A stretch of DNA of 64,000 bases, taken from assembly GCA_950295325.1 (NCBI GenBank), contig OX485803.1:27466001-27530000 (forward strand). Reading direction: 5' to 3'. The stretch comes from Polytrichum commune. Its lineage: Eukaryota; Streptophyta; Polytrichopsida; Polytrichales; Polytrichaceae. The stretch's first letter is position 1. The number at the start of each line of letters is the position of its first letter. Positions 1 through 10,885 of the stretch are shown one piece after another. The translations under genes and the position numbers were made by a program. A model generated the notes under the pieces. That model saw nothing but the letters and a program-made list of their open reading frames with translations, had not been told where the DNA came from and searched no databases.

Positions 1-130
1 ACTTCACACTCCACTTGAAACCCGTGACCACACTGCAGAATTTTGGAAGTGTCTTGGGACGGCCTTTGGACACTTCTTTTGGGCTCTCACAATTTCATGG
101 TCATGGCTCGTGTGTGAAGTGGCCCTGGGT
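1..130. repeat. Dispersed repeat, copy 1
   Basis: About 130 bases closely match 2361-2500 in the same orientation (shared blocks TTTTGGGCTCTCACAATTTC and GTGTGAAGTGGCCCT). Each copy opens with ACTTCACAC and closes with GTGTGAAGT, so it has short inverted ends. A partial third copy of the closing block lies near 13910-13935. No coding potential is seen. It looks like a small dispersed element of unknown class; the left boundary may lie outside the window. Confidence 0.6.
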
Positions 131-828
131 CATCAGCACGCACTGATCCACTTGCACATGAGTGACAATAATTTCCATACCTACTCATGAGAATATGCCA
201 TCAATTCCTTGTGTACCTACAGGGGGGTTTTGGCAATTGCCAACTCCAAGTGGCATAATTAATGTTTGTCTTTTGGTGCGATCTAATGACGTGATACTAT
301 AGGCCCCCAAAAACAGATAATGTAGACTGTTGACTTTTGTCTCCCTCCACCAACAGGTTGTGTTTAAAGTGAGCTTGAGAACAGTATCATTAATATAATT
401 CAAGTTGAGTTTGTAGCTACCTGAATTGGGAGGCCAAGATTCGTGTGAGTAAAATGAAATGAAATGAAATGAATTTTAGAGCCTCGGAACTCAAAAGGCT
501 TATGAGTTTAAAGTACATTAGGATGGTGTCAAACCAAATAATTTTCTAGAGTGGTAGAGTGCATTAGCCTCTGCGAGATTAAAGGCTAATATCGACTTGA
601 TGGTCCAATTGAAAGAAAGACTTGAGACTCCCTAATACTATGTTTTCAAAAAGTCATTGGAACTTATCCTTAATCATGGAGTTATATAGGGGACCCTCTA
701 GCACAAAGTGTGCCTCAGTTTCAAATACAATATAAGAGAAAAAGTGGCATAATCTATTATCTCTAGAGAATATTGGACTAAGAAGAGTCAACCACTGTTC
801 AGTTCCAACGGCAAGTGTATGATTCATG
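131..828. other. Non-coding spacer
   Basis: AT-rich spacer with only short, low-quality open frames. A small (AAATG)n run occurs near 452-471. The last eight bases (821-828, GATTCATG) are the left target-site duplication of the transposon that follows. No gene is supported. Confidence 0.6.
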
Positions 829-1521
829 CCCGGGTACGCAACTCCCGTATTATATGATCCTGATTATAAACACTTATAATGCGTTTTAGTCCAATATTGA
901 GTGATACTGTAATTTGTTTTAATGTAGGAAACCCTTGTAGCCCTTCTAACAAGGAATCCAAAAGTGTAATTATATATAGGAAATGAATATATTTTGAAGC
1001 ATATAATTGCATTAAAAACCTAATTATATGATTTTTTTAATACATGTACCATAGGTCAAACTACCCAATTTTTTGGACTTTTTAATAAAAATTTAATATT
1101 GTGAATGACTTATAATTTTAATGGGAGGCAACTATTCGTGGCTTATAATTCTAATTGGAGGCAAATATTCGTGTGGATTTTTTTAAATTATGTATAGGTA
1201 ACTTACTGGTCTAATTGTTGGGATAGAAAACTAATGATTTGTGTTAGGATACAGTTGAGGTATGTATTTTTAAGACCATATACATCATATGGTGCCCCAA
1301 CTACTCAAGGGTATCATGGGGTATTTCAAAATATCATGGGTTCCCAGTTTAGGGTTAGGGCTTAGGGTTTGAGGCTTCTATATATTCGCTTTGAAGCTTT
1401 TGTGTTCGGTTTTGGAGCCTTTGTGTCATTGCTTTGGAGTGTGCTTGTGCTCATTTGGGAGGGTCATCCTTGGCTTAAACAAACACATGGATTGTGAGAT
1501 GAAGCGTAGAGGCTCATGTAG

Positions 1522-1686
1522 TGGAGGCCAGGTAGAGATAGGGAGAAGGAATATGTTACATGTGTAATTGCCACAACTCCTTCCAAAAGAGGGAGACCTC
1601 GAAAGGACCCTCTATCATTTGTGAATACTAATCCGACATCTACATTGAATACCCCTCTTAGACGCTCTACAAGGTTAAAAAACTAG
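1522..1686 (+). pseudogene. Tail of a transposon-encoded protein with AT-hook
   Basis: The frame that starts after a stop at 1519-1521 encodes about 54 residues and ends at TAG 1684-1686. It contains an AT-hook core KRGRPRKDP and closes with RRSTRLKN, a basic tail common at the C-termini of plant DNA-binding and transposon proteins. There is no start codon and no upstream partner, so it is read as the last exon of a protein once carried by the 829-1978 element. The 6788-7293 sister lacks this segment, which fits internal deletion. Function cannot be assigned beyond probable minor-groove DNA binding. Confidence 0.45.
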
Positions 1687-1736
1687 GTGTTTCAATTGTT
1701 TATATACGTTGGAGTTTTTTTTTAATAAATATGCAA

Positions 1737-1864
1737 CCCAACTTTTTTTTCATCTCATTTATTTAATTTGGTCTTCACCCAACTTTTTTTTCATCTCATT
1801 TTATTTAATTTGGTCTTTACCCAACTTTTTTTTCATCTCATTTTATTTAATTTGGTCTTCACCC
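1737..1864. repeat. 42-bp tandem repeat inside the transposon
   Basis: Three consecutive units begin at CCCAAC 1737, 1778 and 1820, with a fourth start at 1862, each made of CCCAACTTTTTTTTCATCTC followed by an ATTTAATTTGGTCTT block. The sister element at 6788-7293 has a single unit, so the array expanded (or contracted) after the copies diverged. Confidence 0.8.
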
Positions 1865-2360
1865 AACTTTTGATCATTTTAATTTGATATAATTTGACAT
1901 AATTTTTACAAAAGCCGTCCTCTAAGCCGCTTTTAATACGATGCCCCTTGCGTATAATATGGGAGTTGCGCACCCGGGGATTCATGGTGCGGTAAGCATC
2001 AATGATCTTGCGTTGTGGTGGTGATAATGATTGCTTCAAGTACATTTCACATTCATATTTAAGAAAATCCTTGAGGTGGAGGTAAATTAGTTTCTTCCCC
2101 AAGAGATGGAAAGAGTTGCACTCCTTAGTAAGAAAAAGCCTACTTGTGATCATATAATGTGATTTTTGATGGTGTGAGTTTATCCTAGATTTTCCAATGA
2201 GATAGAGCCCATGATGCCTTCCACATGGTTGTCGATTTGTGCTAGGTGTCAAGGGTATCAACGCTCCCAACCGTTGATTTATCCTATTTTATCAAGTGTG
2301 AGGACCCCCATAAATAGGAATTCATTGAAATAGCATGTGGCTGAGGGCCCGGTCACATAT

Positions 2361-2500
2361 GACTTCACACTACACTTGAGGATCCGTGACCACACTACAT
2401 GATTTTGGAGGTGTGTTGGGAACTTGGGACGGCCTTTCGACACTTTCTTTTGGGCTCTCACAATTTCATGGTCACAGCTCTTGCCTCGTGTGTGAAGTGG
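2361..2500. repeat. Dispersed repeat, copy 2
   Basis: Second copy of the repeat at 1-130, same orientation, with scattered substitutions and small indels. It again begins ACTTCACAC and ends GTGTGAAGTGGCCCT. Confidence 0.6.
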
Positions 2501-3540
2501 CCCTTAGGTGTCCACAGCAGCGTCCGGCAAGAGCCTAAGGCTAATACAAATGCAGCCTACAAAATTTGTGACTTAGCCTATAAAATTTTGAAAGTGTAGG
2601 ACAAAGAGCCTATGGACAATTTAAAAAATAGGATATCAACCTATGTGATAAAAAACATGTAGGAAATTGCCTACAAATTTTTTAAAAGAGAGGATTTTAG
2701 CCATTCATCCTTCTTCAAATTGGGAAATTACTTGGCCTAAGTACATATCTTTAGGCTATATCTTGCAGGAAGAGTAGAGGTTGAATGAGAAGATGGTGAG
2801 GACTTTCACCCTTAAACTCATTTGAATTTTAGCAACCTTTCATAACTTATAATCAACTCTTTAAAAAAGAGTTGGTTAATCCTTGGCCTTCAAACGTGGT
2901 GAAGGGCTTAGCCAGGTTCAATTCCTACCAAGGATACCACTTAGTACTCAAATTTTGAATTTAAAGCCTACAACATTAAAAGATATGAAGGATTTTAACC
3001 TACTAAAAATTAGTTTTGAAGGCAATTGACGGGTAACTTAAAACTCAAAAGGTTTTCAACTTACAAAAATTTGATATTGTAGGATGCAACCTATGCCATG
3101 AGGGAAATAGCCTATGCCCTTTTAAAGAGGTAGGCAATTAACCTTAATAACTTCAAAAACTTTTCGGACGTTGGTCCACAGTCGGATTCAGATAAATAAC
3201 CGAATAAGGCCTGCATACCTTATGTACCCTTCCGTGCACTTGCTGCCGTAGGTACAGCCGGAAACAAGTGTCAGCTCTTGGTTTTTAAGCTTTTTGGCGT
3301 TGGCTGTGTTGGGCTTCTGTCTCAAAACAAACAAACAAACAAACCAAAAACAAGTGTCAGGCTGCATGATGTGGATTTTGATAAGGCTAATGTAAGTAAA
3401 ACGTGACCGTGTCGCCGCCTTGCAAGTTCCTACTCATCAAGTTCTAGAAATGTGGGACTTTTCTTCAGAGAATAGCTAGGGTACCCATTTTCTTTCTTCC
3501 AGACTTCCAGTGGATGATGAGCTGGACCATTTCAGCCAGA
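2501..3540. other. Non-coding spacer, low-complexity
   Basis: AT-rich sequence in which short phrases related to AGCCTACAAAATTT recur many times (about 2545-3140), giving a degenerate satellite-like texture. A (CAAA)n microsatellite lies near 3326-3345. No coding frame is convincing. Confidence 0.5.
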
Positions 3541-3558
3541 GCACACACACACACTTTG

Positions 3559-3583
3559 TTGACCTTAGTAAAGTCAACGTCAA
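3559..3583. promoter_or_regulatory. Cluster of three W-box cores upstream of the lectin
   Basis: TTGACC at 559-564 of this kilobase (3559-3564, + strand) is followed by two inverted TTGAC cores at 3573-3577 and 3579-3583. W-boxes are the known binding sites of WRKY factors, which control many defence genes, and the site lies about 610 bases before the lectin ATG. Regulation is inferred; the core is short enough to recur by chance. Confidence 0.35.
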
Positions 3584-3948
3584 AGGCTGATACTTAAGGT
3601 TTGCGGGATGCAGGGTGTTTCATCATCCTTCAAACTTGGGAGGTTTTATGTGACCAGGCACAAAGCGATAAGAGTAAAAGGTTTGCAGCGAAGGTGCAAT
3701 CTCGGGAAGCTGCTTCTGTGAGAGTACGGCAGTGGGTACTTCCCTGTCCTGCTGTGTTGGAATATTCAGACATTGCCCGTAAGTAGTGCTACCAACGATT
3801 CTATCATTTGTTTAATTGGCATCTGGCGTGACAGAAGATCTGTTTTCCTTCATCGCTGACGTGTGTCCAATCTGGATGGCTGAATTGTTGTGGATATTCG
3901 GTTCTCTGCGTCGAGCTTCTGAATGCGATGGAAAGCCGTTTGCTTCCA

Positions 3949-4020
3949 AAAGAATGAAACCGTTGTGAATATCTGCCCTTTACTCGCAAAAGAATGAAAC
4001 CGTTCTGTCCTTTACTCGCA
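3949..4020. repeat. Tandem duplication in the lectin upstream region
   Basis: AAAAGAATGAAACCGTT followed by CCTTTACTCGC occurs twice (about 3949-3988 and 3989-4020), the second copy 8 bases shorter in the middle. It lies about 180-245 bases before the lectin start codon, in promoter or 5' leader sequence. Confidence 0.75.
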
Positions 4021-4154
4021 AGACACACGTCCCAAGAAATTGTGGAAGTAGCAGTGTTGATGTTGTTAAATCTTTCAACAGTACACCCGAATTCTCACCG
4101 GAAGGAGCTCAGTGACTGGAGAGTGATGGGGAAATGATGCGGCACTAAAGTTCA

Positions 4155-4155
4155 G

Positions 4156-4187
<32 letters not shown>

Positions 4188-4188
4188 G
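4155..4188. repeat. (GTT)11 microsatellite next to the lectin start
   Basis: Thirty-four bases of perfect GTT triplets end six bases before the lectin ATG. The run is followed by CAG, so it could also serve as the pyrimidine-poor end of a leader intron, but no donor was identified. Confidence 0.9.
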
Positions 4189-4194
4189 CAGGGA

Positions 4195-5292
4195 ATGGCG
4201 AGGTCACGAGGCGGGATGGTGATGTTGCTGCTCTTTGTGGCAATGCTAGCGGCGACTCATCAGAGCGCCAGTGCTACGGGGGAAGCTGCGCCCAAGGGAG
4301 TGACACTCTCATTCCCCCCTTTCAACTCCAAATTCACATGCAGCATCGACCCCGCCATCGGCGTCGACCCCAAGTACATCTGCACTCCCACCACCGACCC
4401 CACCTCACTCGCATTGTCCTACGACGACGACGTCGTGTCCGCCCGCTACCAGTACAAGAGCCCTGTGCAGCTGTGGAAGAAGAATTCCAAGTACGTCGCC
4501 TCCTTCTCCTCCTCCTTCGTTGTCAACTTCGACCGCTCCTCCGAGTACACCATCAAGCACTTGTTCGGTGGCGGTGGGCTGGCGTTCGCCATCACCCCCT
4601 CGTTGTCCGTCATCGGATCCAACAGCGAGAGCCTTGGGCTGTTCGAGATCGACCAGAAGACCGGGAACCCCGTGGCGGGTGTGAGCAGCGCCAAGACGGT
4701 GGCGGTGGAGATCGACGTCTCCCGCAACGGTGAGAGCTGGGACCCCGCCATTCCCCACATCGGCCTCGACGTCAACAGCGTGAAATCCGTCAAGACCAAG
4801 TACTTGGGCGACCCCAACAACTTCGACGACCACAAGGTGAGCAGATTGAACCACCAGAAATTTAATTTTCACTTATAGCATTCCAGAATTCAGATATCGA
4901 CCATTCAAGTAACATTTATAGTCGCAGAAATCCCTGTAACATGTTCAAGCAGCCCCAAAACAGTGCTTCTCAAAAATGTTTAGCAGCTGGGCCAAACCCT
5001 GTTCTAATATAAATGTAATGGGATTATTGTGCAGATTGGGGTGTGGATCGACTACAATGCGCTGACTGGAACCATCCAGGTGCGCACTCACCAAGTGAAG
5101 CAAACTGAGACACCAGACAAGAAGAAATCCCAAATGGCCATCTCCTATAAGGGCCTCGACCTCGCCTCCACCGTCAACGACTTCTCCTACGTCGGATTCT
5201 CTTCCAGGGTGCCCAAGACCCCGAATGGCATTTACAGGATCTACAACTGGACGTTCACCACCTCCTGGGTGCTTGGTACCAAGATGCACTAG
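4195..5292 (+). CDS. Secreted legume-type lectin, two exons
   Basis: Exons 4195-4836 and 5035-5292 (phase 0, donor AAG|GTGAGC, acceptor GTGCAG|ATT) give 299 residues. Residues 1-27 are a signal peptide with a hydrophobic core VMLLLFVAMLAA and a likely cut after SASA, so the product should be extracellular or vacuolar. The rest is one legume-lectin beta-sandwich: VAVEIDVSRNGESWDP...HIGLDVNSV carries the Asp, Asn, Asp and His that bind Ca and Mn in the family, and VWIDYNALTGTIQV is the usual back-sheet strand. The sugar-loop Asp of the canonical DGLAF motif is Gly here (GGGGLAF), so normal monosaccharide binding is doubtful. There is no transmembrane helix or kinase, so it is a free lectin. The ATG at 4195 is chosen because it directly precedes the signal peptide; upstream TTG codons only extend a Leu run. 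Many angiosperm lectin genes lack introns; this one has a 198-base intron. Confidence 0.9.
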
Positions 5293-5608
5293 ATCAGTTA
5301 ACTACTCCGTGCATGAGGAATGCACATGGATATTTGTAGATTTTGTAGAGTCTTCAATATCCTCTGGTCAGAATTCATGTCGAAAAACGGGTAAACCTCT
5401 TGAAGATTCATTAAAAAAAATGCTCCTCTGTACTGTATTGTGCGTGCATTATATTACATGCCTTGAAATCTCTCTATTCAGTCTACTTGTGCATTCCCCT
5501 TCATCGTATGGATTCCTTCGACAAGACGCATCTTCTTTCACTGGATGGATAATGGATTTCTTCCTTCACACAAAATTGCGAAGTGAGGACTACTTTCTTT
5601 CTTTCTTA

Positions 5609-5900
5609 GTGTTTGGTACTAAGATGCACTAGAGTTATTACCCGAATATGTTCACGAGATTATCATTACATGGATATTTGTGAAGTAGAATAGGATTTGA
5701 TTTCTGGTCACACTGCAACTATATAAGAAACAAGTATTGATATATACAACAAAGCCTATTCTACTTTGAATATAAATATCAAGAATCCTCATCAAAGAAA
5801 GCTAGTTTACTTTATTATATTGTGGGTGCATAGCACGTGGCAGCATGTCTTGTAATCTCTATATCGTTCACTGTACTTGTGAGTTGCACTTATTTGTATA
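5609..5900 (+). pseudogene. Duplicated 3' end of the lectin gene
   Basis: Sequence from about 5609 repeats the end of the lectin gene starting at about 5270: TTGGTACTAAGATGCACTAG (last codons and stop) and the following untranslated sequence, including CATGGATATTTGTAG-like and TACTTGTG-like blocks that recur in the same order, about 340 bases apart. Only the last few codons are included, so the copy is not a gene. It records a local tandem duplication or a deletion between two lectin copies. Confidence 0.7.
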
Positions 5901-6779
5901 AGGTAGACGTGCATAATTTGGTTACTTATCTTAATTGGATTAGGTGTGCCTTCAGGAACGGGAACCAGAAAGAGATGTGTTTGATAGGCATTGAACAATG
6001 CACTCAGAATATGATGAGCATTCAAAGCTCAATAAGTTAGTAAGCATACATGAGGGGGCCTGTATGACCATTAATGAGCATGAAAATCTTTACTTTGATA
6101 ATGAATGAGATACTCATATCAACTTAGTTTGAAAAATTTAAGGAAAGTGGGGACGGCCTCTATTTGGATTTGCAAACTTATTAATCGTGTGTTTCATATC
6201 CTTGGCGAAGTGGGCTAGGTAGAGGAAGTAATCAATTTAAGACCCATCGACCTTAGATCCCTTGGAAAAGGCCGATCTAAAACAAAAAGGATGGATGCAT
6301 CTGCTTCTACTGCCATCAATCATGACATGTAAAGTGAGGAATAGTACTAAGTTTAATGTTTATGAATCCTTGGGAACAAGTGCCTGCATTAATATAAATC
6401 TTGTGGCGGGTTGTTTACTCTTGTTTGGATGCACCGGTCTCATCCAAATTTCCAATATCCAGGCATGGAACATTTTGAACATGTCCACTATATGCTCCAA
6501 CTTGAAAACTTCAACTAACTAATTGTTGGATCTTCATAGCTTTTGATGAAAATAAGATGAAATTTTCGTCTCACATCTTCACTTTGGGGGTTGGCTTCCT
6601 CACACTACGAGTGGTCAATTACAATAAATGAGGGAGAAAATAAAGAAATGTCACTATTTCCTACCTTTGCATTTTAAAAAATCTCTCGTAATATCATTGT
6701 TTTCTTGGACATTTCCGTAGTTCAGTTTTTCAATTACAAAAAAAATATGACTCACAATCATAACATTACTCAAAGGTGG
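5901..6779. other. Non-coding spacer downstream of the lectin
   Basis: AT-rich sequence with no credible open frame. It contains nothing I can identify before the target duplication at 6780-6787. Confidence 0.5.
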
Positions 6780-6787
6780 GGTCTTCA

Positions 6788-7293
6788 CCCGGGTACGCAA
6801 CTCCTGTATTATACGGTCCTGATTATAATCACTTATAATGCGTTTTAGTCCAATATTGAGTGATACAATTTGTTTTAATGTAGGAAACCCTTGTAGCCCT
6901 TCTAACAAGGAATCCAAAAATGTAATTATATATAGGAAATGAATATATTTTGAAGCATATAATTGCATTAAAAACCTAATTATATGATTTTTTTAATACA
7001 TGTACCATAGGTCAAACTACCCAACTTTTTGGACTTTTTAATAAAATTTTAACATTGTGAATGAATTATAATTTTAATGGGAGGCAACTATTCGTGGCTT
7101 ATAATTTTAATGGGAGGCTTAATAAATATGCAACCCAACTTTTTTTTCATCTCATTTTATTTAATTTGGTCTTCACCCAAATTTTTGATCATTTTAATTT
7201 GATATAATTTGATATAATTTTTACAAAAACCGTCCTCTAAGCCGTTTTAAGTACGATGCCCCCTGCGTATAATATGGGAGTTGCGTACCCGGG
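6788..7293. mobile_element. Internally deleted TIR transposon, 506 bp
   Basis: Ends are CCCGGGTACGCAACTCC and, inverted, the same 17 bases, flanked by a perfect 8-bp duplication GGTCTTCA at 6780-6787 and 7294-7301. Its left about 300 bases and right about 170 bases match the ends of the 829-1978 element at high identity, but the central segment with the coding relic is missing and only one 42-bp unit is kept. This is the usual relation between a longer element and a MITE-like deletion derivative. Confidence 0.9.
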
Positions 7294-7301
7294 GGTCTTC
7301 A

Positions 7302-9199
7302 CCCCTATTCTAATACTAGGTACAATCTCCGATGTACTACAGCGCTTGAGTTATATCCATTTCGCTGTTTCAATTGAGCCACGTTTGTGCTTCAAGAGCA
7401 GACATTCATAACTCGGGTTCAAACTTACAACTTTACCATGTCAACGATTTGAGCATTTTAATCCCGAATCTCTCGCTCTCTGCCCATGTTGGACCCATAG
7501 AATAGGCTCAGCTTGTTGTATAATGCTATGGCAAGTACTGTATTGCAATGGATGTCGACTTTACATTAGACTTGTGGGCCACACCCACATGGAAATTATG
7601 GTAGCTCCAAAACTAGTGGGGGCCACTTTACCCAATTGAAATAACTGGTGTACTAATTCACAAATTTCTCTATTTAAGGAATAGAACTTTGGGATAGGCC
7701 ATCCCATCAGGACCAATGAAGCGGTCTGGAAAGCAGATTGATGGCCACGTCACCCGGCCACGTGTCAAGGAACCCACATCGATCTCCTGTCCAGACTCCG
7801 AGAGCATATTTCGCTTGTTAAATCTATTGCCACATGTATCCGATGCGTGACTCTTGCAGTTTCAGAAGAAGAATATGATCCACGCTGAGTGAAGAAGCGG
7901 GGCATGAATGGCAACACAGATTATGGGGGTGGTCCGCAATTCTGACAACTCCGAATGCAGGTTCGTAAGAAGTAGCTAGTCAACACTTGCAAAAACAATT
8001 GAGCTGGTAATATCATACTTTGCTGCATTTTGAGAGACTCTTCAGAGATCAGACTTTGAGTCTTGCATACTGCAGCTTGGTGAAGATCAGATTTCAAGGC
8101 TTGAATATTAATTGCAGTTTCATGGAGATCAGATTTTGCGGCTTGAGAAATGCAGTCTTGTAGAGATCAGTGCTTGAGGCTGGAGATTTGTTGTTGGGAC
8201 CGAAGCAGCTCTGTTAACTTTGCATCTGTGTCGACCATTTGGGTGAAGAAATTTGAGTGATATAGGTAGCGATTCGCAACTCCAATGGCGGCAAGGGCAC
8301 ACATTAGGCAGCTTCGTGCCGCGAGACATCAGATCGGTGTTGCAGTGTTCCGAACTTCGCCTGGGATTGCTGATGGAAGCTTAAGCCAGCCTTCGTCGAT
8401 TCCAAATCCAGTCTGAACAGCAAGCGATTGCCGTGATAATAAGTTACCAGGTACAAAATTCCTCTCTTCATTTGGGTGCCGGTGAACTTGTTGGGCGATG
8501 AATAACATTGTTTCAATAGGAGACTTTCTCTTAATATCCTCTAACTCAACATGAATTTTGGTTAGGAATTATTTATTTCGCATACAACTACTTCCATGCT
8601 CAGTAAGTTTTCGGTACATGCTTGGAGGTAGTGTGGAAGTTTGAATGAAGAACATTTTATATTGGTTCATTCAAGGGTCGAACTCAATTTGACATGTCAA
8701 GAGGTGTTAAGATTGAGGGATCTATCATCGATAAAATAAGAGAGTTTGCATCTATTTAGAAGGAGTAATAGTGGGGAATTATTTTTCTTGCAAAGAGACA
8801 CAAATTCTAAGGAGAATGCAAAAAAATAAAAAATACAAATCATGAATATGAAAATTGCCACAAATATGAAGCGGTAAAGTTAGGGTAACACATAGTCGGT
8901 CTTTAGGTTAGCCCATAACCGCTCATCTAAATGCTAATGCTTGGCTACGACAATTGTCAAGACTCTTATAAGGGCAATCAATCATAAGCCACCACCACAT
9001 AGACCTATGTTAAAATTAGGTCTATGTAGAAACACATAGGTCTAAAGTTAGGTCTATGTAGATCTATGTGACCACATAGACCAATGTTAACTTCATTCGC
9101 CTAAAAAATATAGATCTCATCCATGTCGGCATTACATGCATTTAGTGAGCAGTTAAATGGACTTGGTTGACTATGAATGCCTCGAGGTTGAGGTCGATG
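7302..9199. other. Non-coding spacer with small repeats
   Basis: No gene is supported. Between about 8046 and 8185 the phrase GAGATCAGATTT plus GGCTTGAG-like text recurs four times at irregular 40-55 base steps. Between about 8997 and 9080 ACATAGACCTA and its inverse recur, giving several overlapping short hairpins. Confidence 0.5.
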
Positions 9200-10165
9200 T
9201 ATTTTTGGGGGAGCTAAGCCTCGACCTCAACCTCAAGTTGGGTCTCAGTCGCATGTGCATGTAGAGTAAACTTAGTTGAGTGTTGTTCTAAAATATAGGG
9301 GGTTGAAGTATACCTAGGAGGATTTTAAGGTGTGTGGCCTCTATTGTGGTCACTTCCAAACATTTTGGCCTTCGGATTGGACTAGGAATCACCTCATCTC
9401 AACAACTAGCAACTATGAATCATGTCGATTGTCATTTCAAGTTTAGAATTGGAGTTGAAATGCAAAAGTTAGAAGAGGTCAAAATGAGGATTTTCGTTAA
9501 ACAATATGAACATAGATCTTCCCATTTGTGTTAACAATTGAACTTACAAGGATTGAGATGTTTTGAGCACATGTTGAAGGACTCGAGTTGAAGGACCTCG
9601 ATCTCCATTTGACAATCAAAAGGAAACCTCAATCCCAAGTTGGGTCTCAGTTGCATGTGCCTTAAGAGTAGACCTAATTGAGTACAGTTCCAAATTTTAC
9701 GGGGCTGAAGTACCTACACTAATATGTGCAATTAGGTTGCCTTCACAAATGTATTGCCTCTTCATCCATGCAAATTAGGTCCTTTGGATCAAAACCCAAT
9801 CACAAAAGCTTATAACTTTGTTTATTCATTCAAACAACAACCATGGAAAAAATACACTTATTATGTACTTTGATATTGTGGTAATTAATATTAAAAATAG
9901 TGTGGAAGGTTGATAAACTAACATGGGGCAACCTAAACCCTAAACGGTCTCAAGGTTGAGCTCGGTGTGTTGTTGGGGGAGCTCACCATCAAGGAACTCG
10001 TGTAGAAGGATCTCTTAGCCTCCATTTGAAAATCGAAATGAAACCTCAACCTCAACCTCAAGCTGGATCTCAGTCGCCCACTCCCCAAGAGTAGACCTAA
10101 TTCAAAGTTGTTCCAAAATATAGGGGGTTGAAGTACCTACACTAATATGTGCAATTAAGTTACCT
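9200..10165. repeat. Degenerate tandem repeat, about 400-bp period
   Basis: Three diverged units share CAACCTCAAGTTGGGTCTCA, AAGAGTAGACCTAATTGAG and TAGGGGGTTGAAGTA in the same order, centred near 9240-9310, 9630-9735 and 10040-10160. The phrase GTGTGGCCTCTATTGTGGTC also occurs at 9330 and 10411, so the duplicated unit is larger than the conserved core. No open frame is shared between units. Confidence 0.7.
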
Positions 10166-10496
10166 TAACTTTACCCATGTATCTTAAACTTGAGTCAAAT
10201 CCAAAGTATTTTCTTTAAAAAAAATTTAAAAAAAAACTAAAACTAAAAACTAAAAACCAAAAACTTTACTTATTCTTTGGTATAGCAACCACAGTAAAAG
10301 ATACAATGTATTTTGTTACTGAGGTAATAAATATTCAAGATAGTGTGGAATGTTGATAATTCGACATGGGGAAATCTACATGCACATATAAGTGTAGTAG
10401 GGTTTTAAGGTATGTGGCCTCTATTGTGGTCACTCCCAATTCTACATACAAAGTTGGGTGTTGGATCGGACTAGGAATCACTTCATCCAGTAACTA

Positions 10497-10885
10497 CACT
10501 AGAAATATTGTATTTAGTGTCACCAATTCTATTTTTGTAGCTCAATAGTAATTGTAAACCGCATGTGCAGTGTCACCAACACGAAATGTATACCTACCAT
10601 TATGTGTCAATCCTTGTAAAAAAATTGGGCATTATAGATATACAATGTTGCAATTACTGCCACTTACTAAATGATTTTTCATCCAAATTCAATCATTCAT
10701 GACAATATTTCATCACTGAATTGTTAGGATGCAGAATATATCATACTTTGTTTCATTTATTGGCATGGGTTCCATCCAAACTTCAATCATCTATGACAAT
10801 ACTTATTTATAAGAAGTGTCATTAGCAAAGTTACCATAGTGACATTAAACACCATATGACACTAACAGTTACATTTAGTGTAGCA
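10497..10885. mobile_element. CACTA-like dispersed repeat, copy 1
   Basis: The left end CACTAGAAATATTGTATTTAG and the right end ACATTTAGTGTAG are roughly inverted. The sequence matches 39213-39680 over most of its length (shared TTTAGTGTCACCAATTCTA, GTGTCACCAACAC, ATGATTTTTCA-type blocks in order). Termini beginning CACTA suggest an En/Spm-type MITE, but no 3-bp target duplication is evident, so the class is tentative. Confidence 0.55.

Larger units (their letters stand above)
829..1978. mobile_element. TIR DNA transposon, 1.15 kb, 8-bp target duplication
   Basis: The left end CCCGGGTACGCAACTCC and the right end, read on the other strand as CCCGGGTGCGCAACTCC, form imperfect terminal inverted repeats of about 28 bp. 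The element is flanked by a perfect 8-bp duplication GATTCATG at 821-828 and 1979-1986. Eight-base duplications are typical of hAT (and P-like) elements; the terminus is not a textbook hAT end, so the superfamily is an inference. A shorter sister copy with its own duplication lies at 6788-7293. The interior carries a coding relic (1522-1686), a telomere-like stretch near 1353-1376 and a 42-bp tandem repeat. No transposase is present, so it is non-autonomous. Confidence 0.85.

Noticed and set aside
4338-4872. Long frames opposite and overlapping the lectin exon
   Set aside because: Shadows of the GC-rich lectin coding sequence; they lack any recognisable domain.
829-7301. Compound transposon carrying the lectin between the two TIR elements
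   Set aside because: Each element has its own distinct 8-bp duplication, so they inserted independently.
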